This document shows, piece by piece, positions 51,158-57,761 of a stretch of DNA of 64,000 nt. Source of the stretch: Coprococcus ammoniilyticus (GTDB taxonomy: Bacteria; Bacillota; Clostridia; Lachnospirales; Lachnospiraceae); contig NZ_JAOQJS010000001.1 in assembly GCF_025567345.1 (NCBI RefSeq), forward strand, positions 372,001 through 436,000. The letters are read 5' to 3'. Both the position numbers and the translations under genes were made by a program. The notes below the pieces were generated by a model. That model was not told where the DNA came from. It searched no databases and was given only the letters and a program-made list of their open reading frames with translations. Numbering within the stretch: position 1 is the first letter of the stretch; every line of letters starts with the position of its first letter.

Positions 51158-51886
51158 ATGAAGAAATTTTTGAATGTTATTAAGAGAAATATTTTCTACA
51201 TTGCCCTGATCGCCGGAATGGTGGCACTTGTAGGACTTGTAGCTCTATATAATGTGAAAACCCAGTCAGATGATGAAAATGCTGTCAGCTCGGAGGCAGT
51301 AGAAGAAACCGCAGACAGAAGCAATCTCGGAACAACAGAAATAGTAAAGGAAACACTTGGCGGTACCGCCAAAGCAGAGGACAAGGCAGAAGCAACAACA
51401 GAGAAAAGTTCAGAAGTAGAAACCGGAGCAAATGCTGCCAAGGTGGAAGAACAGATCGAACTGAACTATGACGGCAGTACAGCTCTTATGTGGCCACTAA
51501 ACGGAAATGTGATCATTCCATTCAGCATGGACACCACAGTATTCTACGAGACATTAAACCAGTACAAATGCAATGCCGGAATCGTATTGGAAGCAGCAGA
51601 AAATGACAAAGTTTCAGCCGCTTACAAATGCAAGATCACAGAGATCACAAGCACACCGGAATTTGGAAATGTAGTAAAGGCATCCCTTGGAAATGGCTAT
51701 GAAGTCATGTATGGACAGCTTAAGGATATCAATGTTTCTGTTGGTCAGGTGGTAGATGCCGGCTGCACCATTGGCACTGTAGCAGAACCAAGCCGTTATT
51801 ATTCAAAAGAAGGAACAAATCTGTATTTCGCAATTACCAAAGATGGCAAACCTGTCGATCCTGTATCATTGATCGAAGGGGAATAA
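51158..51886 (+). CDS. spoIIQ: SpoIIQ-like LytM-domain protein (catalytic residues missing)
   Basis: 242 aa. One membrane helix (residues 9-29) is followed by a low-complexity linker (residues 35-95) and a LytM/M23 fold: MWPLNGNVIIPFSMDTTVFYETLNQYKCNAGIVLEA, GNVVKASLGNGYEVMYGQLKDINV and a late GTNLYFAITKDGKPVDP. The zinc ligands of active M23 enzymes (HxxxD and HxH) read NAGIVLE and MYGQL, so it should be inactive as a peptidase. In the forespore, SpoIIQ binds SpoIIIAH across the septum. GAGGTGATAAAC precedes ATG 51158; GTG 51149 would be too close. Confidence 0.88.
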   Translation: MKKFLNVIKRNIFYIALIAGMVALVGLVALYNVKTQSDDENAVSSEAVEETADRSNLGTTEIVKETLGGTAKAEDKAEATTEKSSEVETGANAAKVEEQIELNYDGSTALMWPLNGNVIIPFSMDTTVFYETLNQYKCNAGIVLEAAENDKVSAAYKCKITEITSTPEFGNVVKASLGNGYEVMYGQLKDINVSVGQVVDAGCTIGTVAEPSRYYSKEGTNLYFAITKDGKPVDPVSLIEGE

Positions 51887-51910
51887 TCAGAACAATCCAT
51901 ATAAAGTATA

Positions 51911-51957
51911 AGAACAGATGCATGTCGTGCCGCAGGGTAGGGTGTGTGTCTGTTTTT
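51911..51957 (+). terminator. Weak terminator after spoIIQ
   Basis: AACAGA pairs with TCTGTT over a long GC-rich loop, followed by TTTATTTTAT. Only modest support, but it lies in the 69-bp gap between convergent genes. Confidence 0.4.
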
Positions 51958-52729
51958 ATTTTATCTCTTTCCTCTGGAACACCAACAGGGAAATAACAGT
52001 TGGCAGGATCAGAAGTACGGCGGCGATCTCCATAGCGTGAACAATCAGGCCGGTGGTTAGTGTCTGCCATGCAACAGCGGTCAGGCAGACGGTAGGAAGA
52101 TTGGTGTAGATGATACGGAGTGCTTCTACTTCCGGGAAAATGGCATAGAAAAGCATGATGCCATTTGGCAGCAGGGCAACGACTACAGCATAGATACCGC
52201 ACCACAGAAGGTCTGTGGAGAAGAACATGCACAGGGAGGATGCCATTGTCTGTCCGGCGATGATCATAGGAAGCATGATCACAAAACGCAGAAAATAATT
52301 CTGATATGCCGAAGCGGTCAGACTTCCATCATGACGGAAACAGATGTAATTCGTCAGCAGATAGGCTGCAGATACCACAACGATTCCGATAAGCAGCAAT
52401 AGTGTATTCACGATACATTTGCCAAAGAAAATTGTGTTTCGGCTGGTTCCGAATGACACGATATTCTTCATCGTATTATTCCTCCATTCACCGGAGAAAC
52501 CGATATCGGTGGTGAAAATAATGCAGTACCAGACGATCGTTGCCATCATATACAGACCGGCATTCATAATATCTGCACCTTCGATCGTAAATGGGATCCG
52601 GATGACATGGATGGCATACCAGACAGATACGTTGATCAAAATGGCAATGACCACTCCGATAATGAGAAGGGTATATGGATAAGCCCGATGGCTTACTTTG
52701 TAACATTCACTTTTGAGGAAATTATTCAA
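51956..52729 (-). CDS. ABC-2-type transporter permease
   Basis: 257 aa with six hydrophobic helices. It opens MNNFLKSECYKVSHRAYPYTLLIIGVVIAILI, typical of BcrB/NatB-like permeases, and has a large polar loop after helix 1 (IPFTIEGADIMNAG). Its start overlaps the end of the ATPase gene by 8 bp, so the two make one exporter. The substrate is unknown; related pairs export peptides such as bacitracin or lantibiotics. Confidence 0.88.
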   Translation of the reverse strand: MNNFLKSECYKVSHRAYPYTLLIIGVVIAILINVSVWYAIHVIRIPFTIEGADIMNAGLYMMATIVWYCIIFTTDIGFSGEWRNNTMKNIVSFGTSRNTIFFGKCIVNTLLLLIGIVVVSAAYLLTNYICFRHDGSLTASAYQNYFLRFVIMLPMIIAGQTMASSLCMFFSTDLLWCGIYAVVVALLPNGIMLFYAIFPEVEALRIIYTNLPTVCLTAVAWQTLTTGLIVHAMEIAAVLLILPTVISLLVFQRKEIK

Positions 52730-53654
52730 TCGTTGTCCCTCCTAACAGTTCAATAAAGAAATCTTCCAGTGTAGTTTTCACAATCTCCAGTGAGTACAGA
52801 TCGTATCCCTTTTCAAATAAGAAACGGCTGATCTTCTCAGTCGGGTAAACCGCGTTATTTTCAAAATAAATATAAATGGTATCATCATCTGCATTGTAGG
52901 ATGCGTCGAGTTGGAGCTCTTTTGAAAGATATTCAGCAGCTTTTTCACCATTACTGGTACGCACCTTTACATAGCTTTTTTCTTTTGCTTCTAGTTCCTC
53001 AGCAGACATTTCCTGTAAGATCTGACCATGATCGATGAATCCGTAGCAGGTTGCCATATTTGCAAGCTCGGATAGAATATGGGAGGAAATGATGATTGTG
53101 AGTCCGTTCTCTTTGTTTAGTCGCAGCATCAGCTTTCGCATCTCAACGATGCCGGCAGGATCCAGACCATTGATCGGTTCATCTAAGATCAGAAATTCCG
53201 GATCGTGCATGAGCGACAGGGCGATTCCCAGACGCTGCTTCATGCCGAGAGAGAAATTTTTAAACTTTTTATCCTTAGCTTCGTAGAGTCCCGTTTCTTT
53301 CAGAACTGTTTCAACAATGGATGGATCGTCGATCCCACGCTGGATACGATAATATTCCAGATTGCGTTCCGCAGAGAAAAATGGATAAAATGCCGGAGTT
53401 TCGATGATAGCACCGGTTCTTTTCCGGGCTTCATTTAGTCCATGTGTTCCCTTCTTTCCAAAAAGTTCGATGTTGCCATAATCAGGGGCATTCTGTCCGG
53501 TAAACAGGCGGAGAAGTGTCGTTTTTCCTGCGCCGTTTTTACCGATCAGAGCATAAATGTCGCCCTTTTTCACGGACATATTTATCTTATCAAGTGCAGG
53601 CTTATCACCGTATATCACTTCTACATCTGTTGCTTTTGCAATGACTTCTGCCAT
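52722..53654 (-). CDS. ABC transporter ATP-binding protein (BcrA-like)
   Basis: 310 aa. Walker A is LIGKNGAGKTTLLRLF, the Q-loop region has GAIIETPAFYPFFS, the ABC signature is FSLGMKQRLGIALSLMHDPEFLILDEPINGLDPAG (signature plus Walker B), and ISSHILSEL holds the switch His. The last 80 residues (from SYVKVRTSNGEKAAEYL) are the regulatory tail of bacitracin/drug exporters. AATCAGGAGGTGC lies before the ATG. First gene of a two-gene operon. Confidence 0.93.
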   Translation of the reverse strand: MAEVIAKATDVEVIYGDKPALDKINMSVKKGDIYALIGKNGAGKTTLLRLFTGQNAPDYGNIELFGKKGTHGLNEARKRTGAIIETPAFYPFFSAERNLEYYRIQRGIDDPSIVETVLKETGLYEAKDKKFKNFSLGMKQRLGIALSLMHDPEFLILDEPINGLDPAGIVEMRKLMLRLNKENGLTIIISSHILSELANMATCYGFIDHGQILQEMSAEELEAKEKSYVKVRTSNGEKAAEYLSKELQLDASYNADDDTIYIYFENNAVYPTEKISRFLFEKGYDLYSLEIVKTTLEDFFIELLGGTTIE

Positions 53655-53694
53655 GGAACAGCACCTCCTGATTCAACCGAATTTTCCTATAATC

Positions 53695-53723
53695 AGCATA
53701 CTGTTTTGCCACAGGAAAGTCAA
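53695..53723 (-). promoter_or_regulatory. Sigma-A promoter of the ABC operon
   Basis: On the minus strand TTGACT (53723-53718), 17-bp spacer, TATGCT (53700-53695), about 40 bp before the ATPase start. Confidence 0.65.
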
Positions 53724-53748
53724 TTCATGGAGCAGACTCCAAGATGAA

Positions 53749-53780
53749 ACATTTTTAATTTTTTTCAAAATTAAAAATGT
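53749..53780. terminator. AT-rich perfect hairpin
   Basis: ACATTTTTAATTTT-TTTC-AAAATTAAAAATGT, a 14-bp perfect stem. Either strand has a T run within the arm. It insulates the ABC operon from the DUF3592-like gene or marks an old terminator. Confidence 0.6.
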
Positions 53781-53851
53781 GCAGTTTGTAAGTTTATATA
53801 TGTGCTGGTACAAGGTAACAATTATACAGAATCGTCTAATGAAAGTGTATA

Positions 53852-53890
53852 ATGAAAAATAGTGAAAATTAGTGAAAAAATAGTGAAGAT
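53852..53890 (+). repeat. Helically phased TAGTGAAAA repeats
   Basis: ATGAAAA, AGTGAAAA, AGTGAAAA and AGTGAAG units start at about 53852, 53861, 53871 and 53882, spaced 9-11 bp. They end at a TATAAT (53889-53894) 75 bp before the next start codon. The A tracts fall on one face of the helix, so the site is probably bent and may be a regulator-binding array. Confidence 0.55.
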
Positions 53891-53968
53891 ATAATGGAGA
53901 AAAAAGCCCATATTTATTATAATAAAGAAAATGTCCTGCCAGACAGGACGACAAGGGGAGAGCTACAA

Positions 53969-54697
53969 ATGATGCAAATGTTAAAAATCATGTTCATTAT
54001 TCTAGTGGGAATTGGCATGTTGATCATGGGGATATACACATTTATCCGGTTGAAAAAACGACGCAGGGAATTAAAGCGGCTGTTGGATAATATTGCTTCG
54101 GGATCAACGGTGGATCAGTTGTTAAAGGAAAACCATCCGAAGCTGTCAGCTATGGATGAGATGGAAAAATATATCTATATCATAATGGGACTTGGAGCCG
54201 GGTTTATTTTGTTTGGAGCATTTTTCATGGCGCAGGAGCTGATGGAGAGAAATGTCATACCGGATATGACAGGAACGATCGGGTGGATGCTTGTGCAGCG
54301 GTTGGTTGCATTTGCATCCGGCATCATTCTCCTTTTTACAGGAAGTGGCATGAAGAAGAAACAGGTAAAAGAAAATGATTACATGGATATGATGATTCCG
54401 GGGAAGGTAGTCGGAGAAGTGCCGGGAGCTAAGACGCTGACACCGGGAAAGGCGATCCTTACGATCCAGTATACCGATCCTTATGATGGCAGTGTGCATA
54501 ACTATCAATTGGCGCAGGAATTGAGCCGGAAGAAGCATCCGGTTGGCAGCGAATATCCGTTGTACTATTCCAGAGAGCAGCGCAAGGTATACGATCCGGG
54601 ATCAAACAAAGTGAACCGGAAAACAGAACTGTTTCTCAAATGGCTGGGGATTATCATATGTCTGGTGTCCGTGTTGAGTATGTTCACGGCATTTTGA
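53969..54697 (+). CDS. DUF3592-like membrane protein
   Basis: 242 aa from ATG 53969, preceded by AAGGGGAGAGC; an open frame from 53894 has no ribosome site. Two or three helices (LKIMFIILVGIGMLIMGIYTFI; YIYIIMGLGAGFILFGAFFMA; LVQRLVAFASGIILLFTG) and one near the C-terminus enclose a beta-rich region: GKVVGEVPGAKTLTPGKAILTIQYTDPYDGSVHNYQL with PVGSEYPLYYSREQRKVYDPGS, the form of DUF3592 proteins (about 60 residues). Function unknown. Confidence 0.8.
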   Translation: MMQMLKIMFIILVGIGMLIMGIYTFIRLKKRRRELKRLLDNIASGSTVDQLLKENHPKLSAMDEMEKYIYIIMGLGAGFILFGAFFMAQELMERNVIPDMTGTIGWMLVQRLVAFASGIILLFTGSGMKKKQVKENDYMDMMIPGKVVGEVPGAKTLTPGKAILTIQYTDPYDGSVHNYQLAQELSRKKHPVGSEYPLYYSREQRKVYDPGSNKVNRKTELFLKWLGIIICLVSVLSMFTAF

Positions 54698-54722
54698 CGA
54701 GGATAAGATAATATGCTAGAAT
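54694..54722 (+). promoter_or_regulatory. Sigma-A promoter of the truncated membrane gene
   Basis: TTGACG (54694-54699), 17-bp spacer, TAGAAT (54717-54722) with TGC before it (extended -10). The -35 box overlaps the stop codon of the preceding gene. Confidence 0.65.
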
Positions 54723-54729
54723 GGCATTG

Positions 54730-54745
54730 GTTAGCAAACACTAAC
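54730..54745. promoter_or_regulatory. Palindromic operator GTTAG-N6-CTAAC (site 3)
   Basis: GTTAGCAAACACTAAC, extended to ATGGCATTGGTTAG / CTAACCAATGCCAT (14 bp on each side), starting 7 bp after the -10. As at 32534 and 42385 it overlaps the predicted transcription start. Confidence 0.6.
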
Positions 54746-54747
54746 CA

Positions 54748-55188
54748 ATGCCATTTTACGTTAAAGGAGAGAAAATTTATCATTATCTGAATGCATTTGG
54801 TCTGACTCCATGGATGTGTCTTCACTTGTTCTATATTATGATCCTGTATTTGTATACATGGATGATGGGACATGGATATGCCGATGCTGCACTTCCGGCA
54901 TGCGGAGCCTTATTTGATCACCTGTCATGGGTTATCATAGTAAGCGAAGTCGTTATGCTTCCGGTATTCTTATACTGGTTTTATGTGGTCGTGTGTGGCA
55001 AAACCACATTGCCAAGATGGATGGCAGCAGGAAATGTACTTGTATTCTACTGCATTCTCTATGTTATAAAATCAATACTTCCGGATACAGCATTCCGTCT
55101 TGGATTCACAAACGGCTTGATGAGCGAAAGCATGATTTTCTTCTTCATCCTGATATGGATTCTGGGAAGCAAAACTGCGGAGAAATAA
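54748..55188 (+). pseudogene. DUF6796-like membrane gene, N-terminal half deleted
   Basis: 146 codons are open, but the first ones translate the operator and the ribosome site AAAGGAG itself, so the normal start is missing. From HYLNAFGLTPW on, three or four helices match the last 100 residues of the 32588 protein, ending VVVCGKTTLPRWMAAGN versus AVVTGKTSLPAWACIFN. The promoter, operator and ribosome site are intact, so a deletion probably removed the start and about 95 codons. Confidence 0.6.
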
Positions 55189-55189
55189 T

Positions 55190-55413
55190 AAAAAGGGATT
55201 GCCCTGTTAATCAGATTTACTGCTGTCTCTGAAATGACTAACTGCGGTTTCTGTTCGATGCACATGTCTTATTCGTAAATACTCCGGTGCTAACTCGCCT
55301 TCGGCTCAAACAAGCACTCGTATTTACTGACAATGTGCATCTCTCAACGAAATCCTCGTAATGTCATCTACAGAGACAGCGGTAGATCTGTTTTAACAGG
55401 GCAATCCCTTTTT
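55190..55413. repeat. Long palindromic hairpin element B (224 nt)
   Basis: The ends AAAAAGGGATTGCCC / GGGCAATCCCTTTTT pair; inward come TGTTAA/TTAACA, GATGCACAT/ATGTGCATC, GTC/GAC, GTAAATAC/GTATTTAC, GTGCT/AGCAC and the tip GCC-TTC-GGC. Element A has different bases at the same positions with the pairing kept (for example AATGCATAT/ATATGCATT and GCGCT/AGCGC). It lies between the truncated gene and the convergent DUF4097 gene and could end transcription both ways. Confidence 0.9.
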
Positions 55414-55453
55414 CGTTTTTATAGACTTTTTTTTAAAATAATATTCACTAATA

Positions 55454-56422
55454 TTACTTCTGTCTGATGCTAATATCGCCGCTGGTTGTGCTGACGCCAC
55501 ATTCATATTCGGAATAATTTGCGCCATGTGGAATATCAACATCGCCATTTTGTGTATCTGCTAAGAAACTGTAGTTTCGGTCAGAAGCAAGAGCCAGATC
55601 AATGTCGCCGCTCGTAGCAGAAATGCTGATCGTATCAGCGGCCGTGATGGACATATCAATATCGCCACTCGTCGTATTACTGGAAAGACTGGTATTAGCA
55701 GTAATGTCACTGGCTGATACATAGCCGCTTGTGGTATAGAATTCTGCCTGATCTGTTGTTATGCGGTTCAACTGGATATCACCGCTTGAGGCATGAAGCT
55801 CTAGCTTAGTTGTAAATGAACCATTGCTGATAGAGATATCACCCGATGTAGTTTTGACTGTGAGGGTATTAGCTTCGATATCTGCGATATGGATGTCACC
55901 GCTGTTTGTCTTAAGACTGGTATATGAAGAGTTAAACACTGGCTTGCTATCAGTCTTGTGAGAATACAGATAGTCGATATCTCCACTTGCTGTGGTTACC
56001 TGGATAGATTCGTATTCTTTATCTGCCAGATAAACAACGGTAGTAGTATCCTGACCAAATCCGAGTGAGATTGTCGGATGGTGGGTACGTTTGTCTTCGC
56101 AGCGGAAGGTGAGCACGCCGTCAACAACCTCTGCATGGTTGGTCAGACCATCTGTATCATAATATTCGATGTAATTCGTTCCGTTGTCGGAGTTTTTGAT
56201 CATGACGTCGGTAGATGCTTCGCCTGCGATGTCAATGGCGTTGAAATCATCTTTGATCTGAACTGTTTTCTTTACATAGTCCGGCAAGGCTTTCATACCG
56301 AGCAGGTCGACAGAACCATTTGGAAAATGAAATCCGTTAATTGCAATACTTAAGAAAGCGATAATGACGCCGACCACTATAAATATAGAAGCAACAATAA
56401 CAGCTTTTTTGGATTTACTCAT
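55454..56422 (-). CDS. DUF4097-family beta-helix membrane protein
   Basis: 322 aa. One N-terminal membrane helix (AVIVASIFIVVGVIIAFLSIAI) leads to an extracellular right-handed beta-solenoid: about nine TTSGDI or ASGDI repeats spaced by about 20 residues (VTTASGDIDYLYS, VKTTSGDISISNG, HASSGDIQLNR). The family has no known enzyme activity; it is commonly linked to envelope-stress sensing. It is the last gene of the padR-DUF1700-DUF4097 operon, starting 3 bp after DUF1700. Confidence 0.9.
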   Translation of the reverse strand: MSKSKKAVIVASIFIVVGVIIAFLSIAINGFHFPNGSVDLLGMKALPDYVKKTVQIKDDFNAIDIAGEASTDVMIKNSDNGTNYIEYYDTDGLTNHAEVVDGVLTFRCEDKRTHHPTISLGFGQDTTTVVYLADKEYESIQVTTASGDIDYLYSHKTDSKPVFNSSYTSLKTNSGDIHIADIEANTLTVKTTSGDISISNGSFTTKLELHASSGDIQLNRITTDQAEFYTTSGYVSASDITANTSLSSNTTSGDIDMSITAADTISISATSGDIDLALASDRNYSFLADTQNGDVDIPHGANYSEYECGVSTTSGDISIRQK

Positions 56423-56424
56423 AA

Positions 56425-57018
56425 TTATCTCTCCTTTACAAACATTCTCTTAATTCCATTGATGGATGCCTTGTACAGCTTGAAAATGCCGATCGTAACA
56501 GGCTTCACGGCTACGATGAACAGGATCGCAAGTCCGATTCCGGCAAATGCAGCTCCAAGCATGAAAAGGGCAGCCGGAACATTCTGTGTAATGAAAAACG
56601 GAATGACGCCCAGCAGTCCGCCGATACCTGCAACAGCCATCGAGAGTACGATCGCATAGAAGGACAGAAGAAGTGCCAGTATGACAACCGCCATGGTGAT
56701 GATCAGAACGATCGCGGTCAGTAACAGTGGAGCCCATATAGGAGAACCAAGAATCAGCAAAATGATCTCCCATGCTTTTAACCGGTGGGATGGTTTGATC
56801 TTTTCTTTTACAAGTTTCGTCAGTGGCATATCTGCCAGAATCTGATCAACGACATCGTCCGGGGCATCCATATCGGCAACCGCATCTTCCTCCGACAGAC
56901 CATCTTCCATACGGTCATCGATCATTTCACTATAATAATCCATAAATTTATCAATATCGTCTGCCGGCATTTTCCGGATCTTTCCCCGGATCGCTGACAA
57001 ATATTCCTGTTTAGTCAT
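56425..57018 (-). CDS. DUF1700-family membrane protein
   Basis: 197 aa from ATG 57018 (MTKQEYLSAIRGKIRKMPADDIDKFMDYYSEMIDDRMEDG, the HAAS-like head of the family), with MEDGLSEEDAVADM as the dimer head. Three or four helices follow (about 83-110, 115-140 and 150-180) and a basic end. AGAGGAGAATGACA precedes it. Its head is thought to signal to a PadR partner. Overlaps the 3' end of the padR gene by 8 bp. Confidence 0.9.
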   Translation of the reverse strand: MTKQEYLSAIRGKIRKMPADDIDKFMDYYSEMIDDRMEDGLSEEDAVADMDAPDDVVDQILADMPLTKLVKEKIKPSHRLKAWEIILLILGSPIWAPLLLTAIVLIITMAVVILALLLSFYAIVLSMAVAGIGGLLGVIPFFITQNVPAALFMLGAAFAGIGLAILFIVAVKPVTIGIFKLYKASINGIKRMFVKER

Positions 57019-57331
57019 TGTCATTCTCCTCTCTGATAATAAAACGATATATAGATTCAAGTTCTTTCCATTCTTCTTTAAATTCCTCGATTCGTGCTTT
57101 GCCTGCATCGGTAATATGATAGTATTTCCGAAGTCGTCCGTTGTGTTCTACGGAGCGAACGGTGAGGAATGCGCCGGTTTCCAGTCTTCGCAGGATCGGA
57201 TACAATGTAGATTCCGATATCGTTACAAAGGGTTTCATATCCTTGATGATCTGATATCCATAAGAATCTTCATCCTTGATCGCAGCCAGTACACAGACAT
57301 CCAGCATACCGCGTTTTAATTGAATATCCAT
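57011..57331 (-). CDS. PadR-family transcriptional regulator
   Basis: 106 aa. Winged helix: QLKRGMLDVCVLAAIKDEDSYGYQIIKDMKPFVTISESTLYPILRRLETGAFLTVRS, then a short C-terminal helix for dimerisation (ARIEEFKEEWKELESIYRFI). TAAGGAGGTATAC is 6 bp before the ATG. The promoter at 57355 has an inverted repeat over its -10, so it probably represses its own three-gene operon. Confidence 0.94.
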   Translation of the reverse strand: MDIQLKRGMLDVCVLAAIKDEDSYGYQIIKDMKPFVTISESTLYPILRRLETGAFLTVRSVEHNGRLRKYYHITDAGKARIEEFKEEWKELESIYRFIIREENDND

Positions 57332-57352
57332 ATGTATACCTCCTTATGCACT

Positions 57353-57383
57353 ATACTATATGACACATAGTATAATATGTCAA
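57353..57383 (-). promoter_or_regulatory. padR promoter with embedded operator
   Basis: On the minus strand TTGACA (57383-57378), 17-bp spacer, TATAGT (57360-57355). ATACTAT-ATGACAC-ATAGTAT (57353-57373) is an inverted repeat that spans the -10 and most of the spacer, the usual position for PadR autoregulation. Confidence 0.7.
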
Positions 57384-57405
57384 GAGGTATTTTGTAAAAA
57401 ATAAT

Positions 57406-57434
57406 TTGACAAGAATGCTCATGGTTGCTATACT
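57406..57434 (+). promoter_or_regulatory. Sigma-A promoter of ileS
   Basis: TTGACA (57406-57411), 17-bp spacer, TATACT (57429-57434), which would start a T-box leader of about 320 nt. Confidence 0.85.
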
Positions 57435-57454
57435 CAAGGTTGATAAAAATAAGA

Positions 57455-57697
57455 AGAAAAAGCGATGACAGAGACAGTAGATCATGTTTGAAAGGCAGAG
57501 CGAGCCGGAGATGGTGCAAGACCGGTGTGAGTAGAAGATGATGGAAGATCACTCTTAAGCTTCAGACCGAAAACGACAGCCAGTAGGCTCTGACGTCATT
57601 CCCTCGTTACGGGAAGCACATATGTTAGTATGCAAGTAATAGGTGGTATAACGAGAACTTTAAGCCTTCGTCCTTTTTGCGGCGGCGGCTTTTTTTA
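57455..57697 (+). ncRNA. T-box leader, isoleucine
   Basis: A leader with stem I elements AGCGAGCCGG and GATGGTGCAAG (apical loops), a specifier bulge with ATC (57548-57550) in GGAAGATCACTC, stem III CCCTCGTTACGGG, the T-box AATAGGTGGTATAACGAG (about 57639-57655) whose TGGT pairs with the tRNA end, and a terminator GCC...GGC with seven Ts (57662-57696). Uncharged tRNA-Ile should favour the antiterminator and so induce ileS. Confidence 0.93.
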
Positions 57698-57761
57698 CTT
57701 TATAGAAAAGTTTGTCTAATAATATTTTGCATACATTGAATAAAAAGAAAGGAAGAACAAC

